Numbered from the stretch's first letter, positions 10,046 to 22,049 are shown. The stretch is 64,000 nucleotides of DNA from Microvelia longipes (GCA_018340805.1 JACMZG010001914.1:15057627-15121626); one strand, 5' to 3'. Program-made: numbers and translations. The notes: generated by a model not told the origin, from the sequence alone.

Positions 10046-11654
10046 CGATTTTTATATTTTAGAGCCAGCTATCAGCTGATCACGCATGTCTGATTTTTTT
10101 TACGTGTGTTAATATAGGAGTTTCCCTACTTGATTAATATATATCTTTAGCTTAAACCTACAAGATGGACAGATTATTGTTAGTCATCTAGAAAGATTTT
10201 GTTCTCAGATTATATAACGTTTATTTAGTGTCTGCGTGCTAATCTCCTTAATGTTATACGTTAAATTTATTTTCTAAACCTCGATTCAACCAGACATACT
10301 TGTATTAATATTATTTTTATTTTAGGGACAAATGTTTTACCTTTACATCTGTCAAATGTTTTGGCTTACAGCCATATCTCCAGCGTCCAGTTATTTTCGA
10401 ACCGGCTATGGTTCACTTGTTGACTATATCAGATTTTGATAGTTTTTTTAACGATAATCTCTACTTGATTATTCAGTTGTGTTATTGACGCTTTGTCTTT
10501 TAATTCAAGTCAAACCAAGCTCACCGTTGGGTGGAATTACTTCCCGTTCACGCGGTGGATTTCATCTCTTGGTTCATAAGGTGGATTTCATCTCTTGTTT
10601 TTTTAATTCCGCGGTGGATTTAAAGGCGCTACCTCTTAAATTTAATCCCCAAAAGGCTGCTCCTCTAAAATATTGGCGGGAATTTTAGGACTTCACTATT
10701 TTCATTTACCTTTTCAAGAAATCATATATTTAAAATAATTTTGTTTCAGCTGAAATTAGCTTTTCTTATGCGTCATAAGAAAATGACGCATATTTTGAAA
10801 TCCTTTTGGCTCCAGGAGTTTGAATTATCTAGACTACAAAAATCTAAATATGTGCCCCTTATAACATAGGGTCTCTTTCTTCACTTTGTATGAAAACTTT
10901 TTTAATTTACATACTTACGAAACAAGCGTTTCACACGGCAATAAGTGCTTTGTCTTGCCAATACTTCTCTCAAATTTTTTTAAGATTTTTCCAAGAATGT
11001 GATCTAATTCATCTTCCTTCAGTCATTGAATCTCTAATTTAAGGTATTTATGTTTCTAATTGCTTCTCTCTTGGTGCATTTTCTTGATAATAAAAAAATA
11101 GTTTATTTCAATGGAGTTCGGAAAGGATTTATCAGAAAACACAATTTAGTCCCTTAGTTTTGTTTGTCAAAACTTATATTACTAAATTTCTTCCTGATTA
11201 CATCTGTAAACACTGGTGTGTGCCTCAATCCAAATAGATAAACTGGCGTTTATTATAGTTACACATTATTTAAGATTTTAATACACCTTAACTGTAACAT
11301 ACAAGGACTGGTCGTCTGGTCTGTTTTAAACTCTGGTTGTATTATTCTGTCTTGTATTTATTTTAAGATTTAACTTTTTTAAATGAGTATTTCCAGCTGC
11401 CTTAGATCACAAAATTGTAGTATAGCGTGCTAACTGGTCTATATAACTATTTACTTTTTGAACCGTCGTGTAATTGAGCCAGAACACCATTTCACGCAAA
11501 AATGTTAGGGTATTTCTATGAAAAACAAACGGGATATTTGTTTGTATTTTAAGGTTACATTTTGTTTAGTTCTTTTTGAAATATTTTAATGAAATAGTTT
11601 GATAATTGATCTTGCGATAATGTTGGGCGTTGTTTTGCTCCACTAAAATGGTCT
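10046..11654. other. Non-coding; short repeated motif near 10550-10620
   Basis: No gene is supported. GCGGTGGATTTCATCTCTTG occurs at about 10551, and shorter related versions follow at about 10580 and 10612. A 69-residue open frame over this patch (10479-10688) does not resemble a protein I know. Confidence 0.35.
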
Positions 11655-11905
11655 AAAACGTTTTATTGCTGTGATTCCAAGTTCACTAAGATAGTAGTTG
11701 TGATCCCAAGTTCACTTAGATAGTAGCTGTGATTCATATGGTAGCTGTGATCCTAACCTCACTAATATGGTAGCTGTGATCTCTAGATAGTAGCTATGAT
11801 CCTAAGTTAACTTAGATAGTAGCTATGATCCCATTTTAGCTTAGATAGTAGCTGTGATTCCATGTTCACTCTAGATGGTAGCTGTAATCCCATCTTCTCT
11901 AACAT
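11655..11905 (+). repeat. Minisatellite, about 30-33-bp unit
   Basis: About eight degenerate copies of AGATAGTAGCTGTGATCCCA followed by variable AGTTCACT-like bases. Confidence 0.9.
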
Positions 11906-12084
11906 TGTAGTAACAAATTCAGTGACTTTTTTCGCCGACTCCAATCATAACTAAACACTTTCCTAAAAATAAATATAATTACAAAAAAAATTATTAACAA
12001 TTATAAAAAAAAATATTTATTTTTTTACAGTCTTACATTTTTTGATGCCTTTAAAATTAAGTTTTCAGTCTAAGGGTTGTTCAA

Positions 12085-12923
<839 letters not shown>

Positions 12924-13011
12924 CAGGTTGGCACCCGGGTGGGGAAAATTAAAAAACCACCCGGGCAAAATGGGCAAAACCCACCCTATTTTACCCGGTT
13001 TTTTCATTAAT

Positions 13012-13116
13012 CTAGTTTTTAGCGAATTTTCATTATGAAAATGACGCTTATGAGGTTGTTCGGATGACGGAAGTTGAGGGTGGAGTGAGTGGAATCGGTT
13101 CCTATTGGCTTCCTGA
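13012..13116 (+). repeat. Dispersed repeat D (TTAGCGAATTTTCAT head), copy 1
   Basis: The segment contains TTAGCGAATTTTCATTATGA, AAATGACGCTTATGAGG and TTCGGATGACGGAAGTTGAG. The same block recurs at 19017-19115. Shorter forms occur near 18055 and 41866. An inverted GAAAATTCGCTAAATACG lies at 14255-14272, so 13015-14272 may be bounded by short inverted repeats. Confidence 0.75.
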
Positions 13117-13141
13117 TAAAAAAATATATGCCGAAAAAAAT

Positions 13142-13154
13142 TATATTATATATA

Positions 13155-13232
<78 letters not shown>
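13142..13232. repeat. (TA)n microsatellite inside repeat
   Basis: A TA run of about 90 bp embedded in the composite element. Confidence 0.97.
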
Positions 13233-13235
<3 letters not shown>

Positions 13236-13995
13236 GTATGTAAGAGTTTCTACCCTTTCGTATGGCGAACGATAACTCTCGAAGGCGTTGTCTAATTGAA
13301 ACGAAACTTTGCAAATCGCGAGATGTTGTGGAGGTTACGAGGCCTATTGTTTATAAAAACATTATGACGTCATCAACCAAAGTTATGACGTCATGAAAAA
13401 ATTTTTTTTGAAACTTGAAATGGCTTTAAAACAAGGTATTTCGTATTTAGGTAGACGGCTAGCTGAATCGATTAAGACCAATTTCAGCTCAATCGAACCA
13501 TCACAAATGGCGCAAACGGTATACATATATATATAATCTTGTATATATGTATACGTCTAGGTCAAAGACTCGTACGATATCTGTTGGGTTCAGTAGTATT
13601 AGAGGGTGGGATGTAGTATATTAGAAGAGCCTCTACCTCTTGCTCCATCCTGGTAAGCCTACTGTCCCAGAGAGACAGGACAAAAATGGCTTCCACTAAT
13701 CCACGCCGAGCTAAGCAGGCCTGTAAAGAGGAAGAACCTCGAAGTAGTCTTTATATGGTCGAAGTCATTCTAAAACTATTGCGACCGGTTTCAGCTCAAT
13801 CGGACAATCCTAAGTGACGAAAACGGTATTTTTATTTTAAAAAATCATGAATATATTTTTTTCAACCTAAAGGTTATACTCAAATAAACAATTTGTTTAC
13901 AAAAAAAAATTTGACATTTTTCTTTAAATTGTATAAACAATCATAAATGTGTGTAAGAGTTAATGCCCTTTTGTATGGTGGACGATAACTAAAAC
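13236..13995 (+). repeat. Internal direct duplications
   Basis: GTAAGAGTTTCTACCCTTTC (13240) recurs diverged as GTAAGAGTTAATGCCCTTTT (13952). A GACC..TTTCAGCTCAATCG segment occurs at about 13479 and again at 13781. A short palindrome GTATACATATATATA...TATATATGTATAC lies at 13519-13552. TATGACGTCAT occurs at about 13363 and 13383. No coding potential was recognised. Confidence 0.6.
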
Positions 13996-14212
13996 TGATG
14001 AAAGATGAAGCTATAATCTTTTCTTACTCTTTATACAAGGTTACTCCAACAGTTGCAACGTGTGGATTTATTTCTTGTATTCTTTATACCTCTATAAAAA
14101 TAGTTAGTTATGTATTTAAATATACTTATTATTTTTTTATATTGCTTGTTAACTGTAATATAATTGCTTACTATTAATAATAGAGGATTAATAAAATCAA
14201 ATATGTGAGAAA

Positions 14213-14456
14213 GCCTCTTAGGCCCGCGAAGCGGGCCTGTGAAACGAGGCTATGAAAATTCGCTAAATACGTGGCAAAATGCCATGTAACAAGAAACGAT
14301 AATGAAATCATACATAATACAAAACAACAACAATGTGGCCGCAAAGCGGCCACTAGGAGGCCCCCGGGCCGCGAAGCGGCCCGGTGGGCCGACGCTGCGG
14401 AGCGGACGAGACGCGAAGCGCCGAGACCGCGTAGCGGCTACGGGCCGAAGGCCCGT
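14213..14456. repeat. Array of GC-rich hairpins with three-base loops
   Basis: Seven stem-loops are readable. They are at 14221-14237 (7-bp stem, GAA loop, inside an outer GCCTC/GAGGC stem), 14335-14353 (8-bp, AAA), 14364-14384 (9-bp, GAA), 14393-14404 (4-bp, GCGG), 14412-14420 (3-bp, GAA), 14427-14437 (4-bp, GTA) and 14440-14456 (7-bp, GAA). The stems are perfect and unrelated to one another apart from the GCGAAGC-like apex. The patch is extremely GC-rich against AT-rich flanks. Open frames across it are artefacts. Confidence 0.9.
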
Positions 14457-14894
14457 ATTTATAATAAAGCTTGTTGTTTCCTTGGGAAATTAGTTAAAAA
14501 TAAATAAAATAATTATAAAAAGTATAATTAGGTTATTCTTGCATCTGTTCTATGCATGTAAAATAAATCAAGGCATTGGTATACATATATGAATGCTCTT
14601 TATTTATATTAAACTTTTTTTTACATATTTGAGTATGTTATCTTTGCTTACAAAAAATCTTAATTTAACTAAAACTTTGTTCATTAAATGTATTAAATGG
14701 TATTACGCCTATTTATCAACTAGATTCTTAAAATAGGCTTAAAAATACGATTATTTAACTTGCAATTTAAAAAAAAATATAAAAACCCATTTTACCCATT
14801 AAACCCAAAAAACCCAGGTTTTTTTTAAAAAAACCCGGTCGGGCTGGGTTTTTACAATTAAACCCGGGTTTTTGCTAACCCTGGTTGGTACTAA

Positions 14895-15250
14895 TTTTTA
14901 CTTTTCGTCATTTATACCGTAGGTATATAGGGAAAGTATTGTTTGCGAAAAATCCAAAACCGGATCACTTCTTTAAGACCTTATAGACGATGACACTAGT
15001 CTAGTTAGCGAGTAACTTATTGCAGTAACACAATAAACTACCAACCTAAACTAAGAGGATTAAGCGCCAGGAGATAAACCAACGTACATAAATGTCTTGT
15101 GTACGTCTTTAAAAAATTGTAAGAATTCGCAAATAATCTAATTATGTTGAAATTTGGTACTAATGTAAACCTTTACGTAATAAATGAGCACACTACGTTT
15201 TGTTTCAATACGACTTCGATTTCCGCCATGCCACCCATCCCATTATTGAA
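14895..15250 (+). repeat. 5S-promoter repeat family, copy 4 (partial)
   Basis: The family head is present: TTTACTTTTCGTCATTTATA and CCGTAGGTATATAGGGAAAG. An unrelated stretch follows (about 14975-15080). Family sequence then resumes with ATTATGTTGAAATTTGGTAC and TTTCAATACGACTTCGAT. The 5S-like part is missing. Confidence 0.75.
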
Positions 15251-16160
15251 TTTGTTAATAGAAAATTCACTGAAAAAGTTGAGTGTTTTAATGCGACATA
15301 TATCTATGTTTGTTGTATAAACCTTTTCTATATATACTTAGTGTTTGTTATCATTAAGGGAAATTAAAGTTTATTTGTTTTCATAAGACACATACGGGAG
15401 AAAATAATAAAAGTTTAATAGGTGCTATAAATTCATCTACCTAACCTTATTTTGAACATTAAAAGCACCATTATTTTTTTACAAAAATAGCTTTTATATT
15501 TTTAACCTGACATAAGCTTTAGGATAAACCATATTTTTTAAACAATATAAAAAATATATAAAAAGTTCACACTCAGACAAATTTTAGACATTAACGTTTT
15601 TGGAACAGGTGCTCGACGTTATTAATTACATTTTTTTATACACCAGTGTTGTCAACCTTATCCCAGTAATACGTATGGGATTTATGCCAATATTATTTTC
15701 TATGTTGGCTACTCTGCTAGACGAGTTTTTCTTACTATTGTATTCTCTTAAGATTATTTTTTTTTTGTTTTTTTACTTTCTTTTATTTTCATTTTTTTTT
15801 ACTTTTTGTTTGTCAAAACTGAGAAATTATAAAATGCTCTCTTGGGGGTATTCTAATATGTCATCGTCGGTTTTTATAATGTTTTGTCTTATTAATCTTT
15901 TATGTTTATATTTTTAACTATAATTATAATAATATAGAAAAAAACGCTGGTTTTATTTCACCTTTTTTCTGAAAAATATGAGGTTAATACTCTCCTATAA
16001 ATTACATTAAAATGATATATGATACATAAAATAAAATTTTAAAATTAATTGCTAAAATTAAATTTATAATGGCATGTTTCTTTATTACCTAAACTAATTT
16101 AATTATTAGATTTATCATATTTATAGATGATATGATTAATAATTTTTACATACTAATCAA
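15251..16160. other. AT-rich non-coding stretch
   Basis: A 105-residue open frame at 15600-15917 begins at TTG and is dominated by Phe/Leu runs from T-rich DNA. I do not treat it as a gene. Confidence 0.4.
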
Positions 16161-16164
16161 GTTG

Positions 16165-16275
16165 CTTCCTTATAATGATACCATGATGTTCGTAAACTTC
16201 AATAAAGTGAGTCCGAAGTAGTGAGAATGTGCCAAGCGAATCCAAATTAGTGAAGGTTGTGCGTAGCGAATCTTA
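16165..16275 (+). repeat. 5S-family tail fragment
   Basis: GAGTCCGAAGTAGTGAGAAT followed by repeated AGCGAATCC-like strings matches the conserved tail of the 5S-promoter family. Confidence 0.5.
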
Positions 16276-16439
16276 CATTTTATATTTGTCGGGTAAAATG
16301 ATTTTATGCTTCATAACATTGTTTTACTCATTTTTAAATTCTAGAAAAAAGTAATTTAAATGTGGTGTGAGGGACTGGGTGTAAATGTGGGGAGAAAATT
16401 TTACTTAGTATTTTTTCATGGAGCTTGGAAGAGGTTTTA

Positions 16440-16550
16440 CCATGAAAAGGCTAAGCCTCCGAAAAGCCCGTGTACGTAACCCTGCTTTGATTGCTTACGG
16501 CTTACGCCATACGCAAAGAGCTTCGGGCTTTTATTTCGCCAAAAGGTAAT
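16440..16550. other. Stem-loop, 9-bp stem
   Basis: AAAAGCCCG (16462-16470) pairs with CGGGCTTTT (16524-16532) around a 53-base loop with repeated CTTACG strings. The area is GC-richer than its surroundings. The function is unknown. Confidence 0.4.
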
Positions 16551-17749
16551 TTTTTCATTTACATATTTTTTCGCTGTATCTTATAAATTGTCTTTATATT
16601 AATGTATTGTGAATTATACTGTAGGTCAAATCCTCTATTTATAAACTTCTTAAAAATAAATAAACTTTTGTTAAATTAAAGTTTTCTTCCTCAAATTTAT
16701 GCATTGAATTCATAATAACATGTCGTATACTTTAATTAAGTTTAGTTAGGTAGGCATTAAACTTATCCAAGTTGTATGCATGGATGCTATATGAGTAGGT
16801 AGGTATTATATGCTTTTTGATTTGACACCTTATCTTATAACCCTTTAAAGAAGACCTTCCATATTTATTTTGAGCTTTGACCTCAATGTATGACAATATT
16901 TTACCATTGGTCTACAAAGAATTTTAGTTCTTCAATTTTCTAAAAACATTATGTTCCTTCTTTTTGTTACATCTCCCGTGAAATTGCCTTCCTGGAATGA
17001 AAAATGCCACCAACAATTTTCAATTTTATTTTATGAATAAAAAAAATCTTTTAGCAGATATTAAAAAAAATCATTTCATTATGTTTTTTTTATTTTTATT
17101 ACTTTTTTAATTTTATTTAAAAAAACATTCTAAATAAAACTGAGGGTAGAATATAACCAAATAATTTCTTTTTTTGTTTTAATTAAAAAAAGTAATTAAT
17201 GGTAGTTTTATTTTTGTTAAACATTATTACTAATGGATCTCATTAACACTCATTCACAGGAAGTAATTACCCATACCCTTTACCTATTCCGCATGAAATA
17301 TAAAAATTAATTGTGTTATTCAAAATTAATATATTTTTTTTTCAAAAAATCATTTTTTTAAAAGTATTTACCAAATTATTAAATCATCGTAAAATTATTT
17401 TAATTAGTATATTTCGGGGAAATAACATAAAAATGCTGTAAATTAATTTATAGGTTACTTTTAACAAAAAATAACCTTTAAATTATAACCGAGGTAAAAC
17501 ATTATAAAGACGGCAGTCCATAATTTTAAATTAATTTTTTAATAATTAAACAATTAGGGGGTAAGGGATGGATATCAGACCTAATTTAATGAGACCTTAA
17601 GTATAAAGCCCCCTAACAAAATTTCCTTTATTTTAAAAATAGAGAAAATTCCATATTTTGTAGACCTTGTACCTGCTCTTATATATTTTTAGTAACCTGA
17701 AATTAATTATTTTATTTGATAGTAAGATGAGTTGTGGAGTTCCCAAATT
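16551..17749. other. AT-rich non-coding stretch
   Basis: No gene or repeat was recognised. Confidence 0.4.
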
Positions 17750-17972
17750 GGAGAAAAAAGTAAGATGTCACTCCACTTATTGACAGAGCCGACTTTCAAA
17801 CTTAACAGTTCATCATCAGTGCTGGTGAAAGCGAAGTAAAGCAGCTAGGAGACAGACGAAATAGATTTGTCCAGAGGCTGGTGTCTGACTCTGTGTCTGA
17901 GTGATGAACTGTTAAGTTTGAAAGTCGGCTCTGTCAATAAATATATACTATGTGACATTTTTCTTTTTTTTC
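17750..17972. mobile_element. Palindromic element with TCATCATCAGTGC motif
   Basis: Arms at about 17750-17813 and 17902-17972 are inverted repeats (GACAGAGCCGACTTTCAAAC and its complement). The left arm continues into AACAGTTCATCATCAGTGCT. The internal spacer is unique. It belongs to the same structural group as 6723-7030 and 29540-29680. There is no coding capacity. Confidence 0.85.
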
Positions 17973-18217
17973 TCCTGATTATTTTACAGTATTCTTGCCG
18001 ATTTTAGTAGTAGCAGTAGGTAGAGGAAGGAACTTCGTACTAATTAGCTATATAGCGAATTTTCATTACGAAATTACTTTTATGAGGTTTTTTGCACAAT
18101 TATTTACTCTTTTGTGATAGCAGAACGCAATTTCTCTACATTTGCCTTCGCATTTGACACTTGTCTTCTAATTTCCTTACTTGCTATTCTAATACTTCTC
18201 CCTTGTTTCTGTTACAG

Positions 18218-18341
18218 AAGAAGGACTCTCCATGGTGGTCCAGAACATATGCATGTCGTTCTCTTCTTGATTCTATATTGTCTGATTACCAAGCAGACAC
18301 GTTGAGAATAATCCTAAAAGATATTTAAATGGAAGCCATGG
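18218..18341 (+). other. Possible host exon (weak)
   Basis: A long pyrimidine tract ends in TTGTTTCTGTTACAG at 18217. A strong donor CATGG|GTAAGT lies at 18341/18342. Between them one frame is open for 36 codons, starting KKDSPWWSRTYACRSLL and then stopping at 18326. The other two frames stop earlier, so this cannot be a plain internal coding exon. It could be a 5'-UTR exon whose start is ATGGAAGCCATGG at 18329, an alternative terminal coding exon, or chance. The peptide is not one I recognise. Confidence 0.25.
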
Positions 18342-19016
18342 GTAAGTAATGTTCAAATTTTAATGAAATTGTAATTTTTAGCTTCTAGATTTCAAACAAT
18401 AGTCTTTTATTAAATACCCAGCAGGTGTTTTAAGTTATTATATTTGTTCTTTACGATCTTTCTTCATTAATGTGTCATAAAAATTTATGACACATATTTA
18501 AAATAATGTTTTGTTGTTAGTGTGGTACCCCTACTTAAGACCACCAGTCAACCGGTTTTCGTGTTATCAGTAGAATTACATCGTGTTATGTTATTATCCT
18601 AAGCTCTCAATGAATGTTTTGAAGGCAATCCCAACAAATAACTTTGTAAAATAACTAAATAGCTCTTGAATGCGGATAGATCACACCGTATCTATCTCTC
18701 CCATTAAAAAAACTGTCGCCAACATTTGCCTAACCCTCTTGGAAAACTTGTAACCCCTCTAAACCCTTCTTACCGCCAGGTTAGTAAAATATCACGCCGT
18801 ACTTTATTATTTGTGTGTTGCGCCATCAATGTTTAATGTAATACTAAATCTGCATGATACATGATGTACAAACATTAAAGAATGAAGTAAAAAAATCGAA
18901 TTCTAAGAAGGTAAGTCGGTATTTAAGATATCTGACTTGGCATTAATGAGAAGACATTAACTTGAAAGTTGTCCGTTTCTGTCTACTTTCCTGTAAATGT
19001 TGACTACGCTATTTAA
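18342..19016. other. Non-coding stretch
   Basis: No gene or repeat was recognised. Confidence 0.35.
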
Positions 19017-19115
19017 CATTTCAACGAATTTTCATCATGAAAATGACGCTTATGAGAATGTTCGGATGACGGAAGTTGAGGGGAGGGGGTCGATTCAGAT
19101 TGGCTTCCTGATGTT
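19017..19115 (+). repeat. Dispersed repeat D, copy 2
   Basis: This matches 13012-13116, including CGAATTTTCATCATGAAAAT, GACGCTTATGAGAA and TTCGGATGACGGAAGTTGAG. Confidence 0.8.
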
Positions 19116-20394
19116 TTCCCGCGTAATGACCTACTCACAAAGTAAAGTCACAAAGGTCCCATATACGCCTACGGGCTATTATAAACAGACTTTCAATTAC
19201 TAATTCAATAACTGTTCCACAACAATTCAATAACAATAAATTCTTCCACTTTAATTCGCAGTAATACCTCATCTTTCGTTTAAACCCGCATTATTTTGTC
19301 ACTGACTGAATCAGCTCTGCTTTGATACTCACAATTCATGAAACATTAGCTGTTCCATAGAAGTTAAAATCATGATGTCAAACCAGCAATTCTAGTGGTA
19401 AATTTAAGACTTTTTTTTATCAAATTTTTGATATTACATTTGAACATTTAATACCAATGTGACATCAACATTTGAAAATTAGTTAGTCATCATCACGTTC
19501 TACAAGTATAAGACTCTTGCTGTTCAAGATCTATACCTTATAGACTAATAAATCTATTTAATAAGTACTGTACTTATTAGTGTAATTGTATCCAGACTTC
19601 AGTTTTTAAGGGTACATTTATCAAACCAGTCCATTATATTATATATACATTGTAGTGAAGTATATCATGTTCGCGTTTAGTTTGTACAACATTTGTTTGC
19701 TTTTTACTTCACCTTTGTTCTTTTCTTTAACCTTTTCTCTCCTCTAGTCTTTTTTCAAATCTCTTTTCAAAATAGACCTCTTATTCGAGCTATCTCTGTC
19801 ATCTTTACACCCTTTATTCCTATTTCAAATCTTATTTTACTAAATAGTTTTTATCTTATTATTTTCACTTCATGTGTGACACTCTCTTTATTTCCGATTG
19901 AAGTTTATCCTTTTTAACAATTACTGTCAGATATCTTGTAATATTTTCTTTTGACGAATTCATTTTTTATGAGATCCCTTTAGTGTATTGATACTCTGGA
20001 GTATTGTATGATTTTCATTTATACTATTTTTTAAAATCTCATTTCTTCGTTTAATTCCTTCTACTATGGCTGTTGTCATTTAGAAGTTAATTTTCAAAAT
20101 AACTTAAATAGTTAATAGTTGATTTAAAATTAAATTAAATGTTTAAATAGTTGAATTAATTTAAAATAGTTAATTTTTACAATTAACTATCAAATTAGTT
20201 AATTGTCAAAATGTATACCAAAACTATTGCCATTACAAATTATATATTCTCATAAATCAAAATGTATTTACTTATACCTCAACTTACCGTTTCCTTTATA
20301 AATGATCATAATAGTCAAATACCTGTTACCTTTTTATCAATGATGTATTACCTTCGTTTTTCAAAGCTAACTACCGTTTTTCTTATCTCTTTTA
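19116..20394. other. AT-rich non-coding stretch
   Basis: No gene is supported. A short AT palindrome built on GTTAATTTTTACAATTAAC lies near 20168-20205. Confidence 0.4.
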
Positions 20395-20512
20395 ACGAAT
20401 TTCCTTTGGGAAAAAATTCGCTAATGGGATAGGCGTCATGGCGGAATTCGAATCTCGGACCACGACACAAATCCGTTTCAGATGTCCCTAATGACGAAAA
20501 AAAAATTTTCGC

Positions 20513-20543
<31 letters not shown>

Positions 20544-21175
20544 GTATATATTATATATATATATATATTATATATGTATTTCTAGACACTTTCTTGTAAA
20601 CACTCTATCTTTCGAACGGATTAATATTTTGTAACCAAACTTGGTGCAAAAATCAACCTTCGGGAGGACACGAACCCTATTGAAAACCAGGTTTTTGTGA
20701 CGTCATTAACCCGGTTTGCTGAGTCAGCGAAATTTTCAAAAAATCAGCAAAATTCAGGGTTAATATTTTTTGCCGCGAAAAATGTCAATATTTATGTTTT
20801 TTGAGACGCTGAATCGAATGAAACCGGTCCGAAGTCGATACGACCACTCTAAGTGACCTAAAAATCGAAAACACCATTGTAAATTACCAAAAACCAAAAT
20901 TTAGGTCGATAAAAAATAAATTTCGAGTAGGGTGTCGTTTTCTGTGTAATTTTGGGCGCTGAATCGAATGAAACCGGTCCGAAGACGATACGACCACTTT
21001 AAGTTACCAAAAAGTCGAAAAAAACCACAAAAAATATAGAAAACCAACATTACGGTCGTTGAAAATTAAATTTCGAGTAGGGTGTCGTTTTCAATGTTTT
21101 TTGGGCCTCTGAGTTGAATGGCAGTGGTCCGGAGTCAATACGACCACTCAAACTCAGGGTACCTGGGTTCACATC
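20395..21175 (+). repeat. Dispersed repeat E with 150-bp internal tandem units
   Basis: The start reads AACGAATTTCCTTTGGGAAA, then TCTCGGACCACGACAC, a short (TA)n tract (20520-20576), GTGACGTCATTAACCC, and an internal tandem array. The unit marker CTGAATCGAATGAAACCGGT occurs at 20809 and 20959, and a diverged copy follows at 21109, giving a constant 150-bp period. Related copies without the full array are at 51430-51727 and 56510-56850. Confidence 0.85.
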
Positions 21176-21236
21176 CTGGAAGGGTCGATAATTTTTTATC
21201 GTTTTTTTACCTAATATAAGTTTACAACTAGGAAAT

Positions 21237-21933
21237 AATTCTGGCGCGGTGGTCCGCATGTCGGGCGAATTTCCTTTGATGCGTGTTTCCGTGCTTTTTA
21301 TATAAGTTTACAACTACTAAATAAATAATTCCGGCGCGGTGGTCCGCTGTCGGGCGAATTTCATTTAGAATACGTGTTTCCGTGCTAAACAACCATTTTC
21401 TTGCTTATGCAAGAACCATGCCCATTGCGTGGTTCCGGTTCATGCTTTAGAACATAAGCAGTTACTCAATTGTCAAGCACTGCTCGTAACTCATTTTGTC
21501 TGTATTTTCCAAAGGAAATGCGCATAACTATCCAGTTGGTTGCACAAAACTATGCCTCTAAAATTAGAAGTACGCTCTATTATTTGCACTAGTTTAAAGC
21601 TTAGTTACTTATCTTTAAGCTTAGTCAGTTATCTTTAAAGGTTTTAGCGCATTTCCTTTGGAAAATACAGACAAAATGAGTTACGAGCAGTGCTTGACAA
21701 TTGAGTAACTGCTTATGTTCTAAAGCATGAACCGGAACCACGCAATGGGCATGGTTCTTGCATAAGCAAGAAAATGGTTGTTTAGCACGGAAACACGTAT
21801 TCTAAATGAAATTCGCCCGACAGCGGACCACCGCGCCGGAATTATTTATTTAGTAGTTGTAAACTTATATAAAAAGCACGGAAACACGCATCAAAGGAAA
21901 TTCGCCCGACATGCGGACCACCGCGCCAGAATT
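21237..21933. mobile_element. Foldback element with 287-bp arms
   Basis: The left arm (21237-21523) and right arm (21647-21933) are almost exact reverse complements around a 123-bp unique spacer. Each arm contains a tandem repeat of its own terminal block: AATTCTGGCGCGGTGGTCCG, and a second copy beginning AATTCCGGCGCGG about 90 bp inside. The arms contain GGAAATGCGC at the inner boundary. The near identity over 287 bp suggests recent formation or active correction. It has no open frame. A degenerate relative lies at 35222-35620. Confidence 0.93.
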
Positions 21934-22049
21934 TTTTAATTTAGCAATTATTCTTTAATGTTTTCCTTATTTCTACTAATATCAGTACAGTTCATTGCTT
22001 GTTTCTGTAAGTTTCTTTTTTTCGGAATTAACTCATCACGACTTATATG

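Larger units (their letters stand above)
12924..14883. mobile_element. Probable hAT-like non-autonomous element (composite)
   Basis: The left end reads CAGGTTGGCACCCGGGT. The right end, reverse complemented, reads CAGGGTTAGCAAAAACCCGGG. Both ends continue into matching low-complexity ACCCGG/GGGTAAAATGGG runs. Flanks are TGTTGTAC on the left and GTTGGTAC on the right, compatible with a degraded 8-bp target duplication. CAGGG...-type short TIRs with 8-bp duplications are typical of the hAT superfamily. No transposase frame is visible. The interior holds another repeat head, a microsatellite, internal duplications and the GC hairpin array. Confidence 0.55.

Noticed and set aside
14271..14507. 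Arg/Ala/Pro-rich open frames over the GC-rich patch.
   Set aside because: Both overlapping frames are translations of a hairpin array, with no start or splice context; the structure explains the composition.
15600..15917. A 105-residue hydrophobic frame resembling a membrane protein.
   Set aside because: It begins at TTG, is dominated by Phe/Leu/Ser from T-rich DNA, and has no flanking gene signals.
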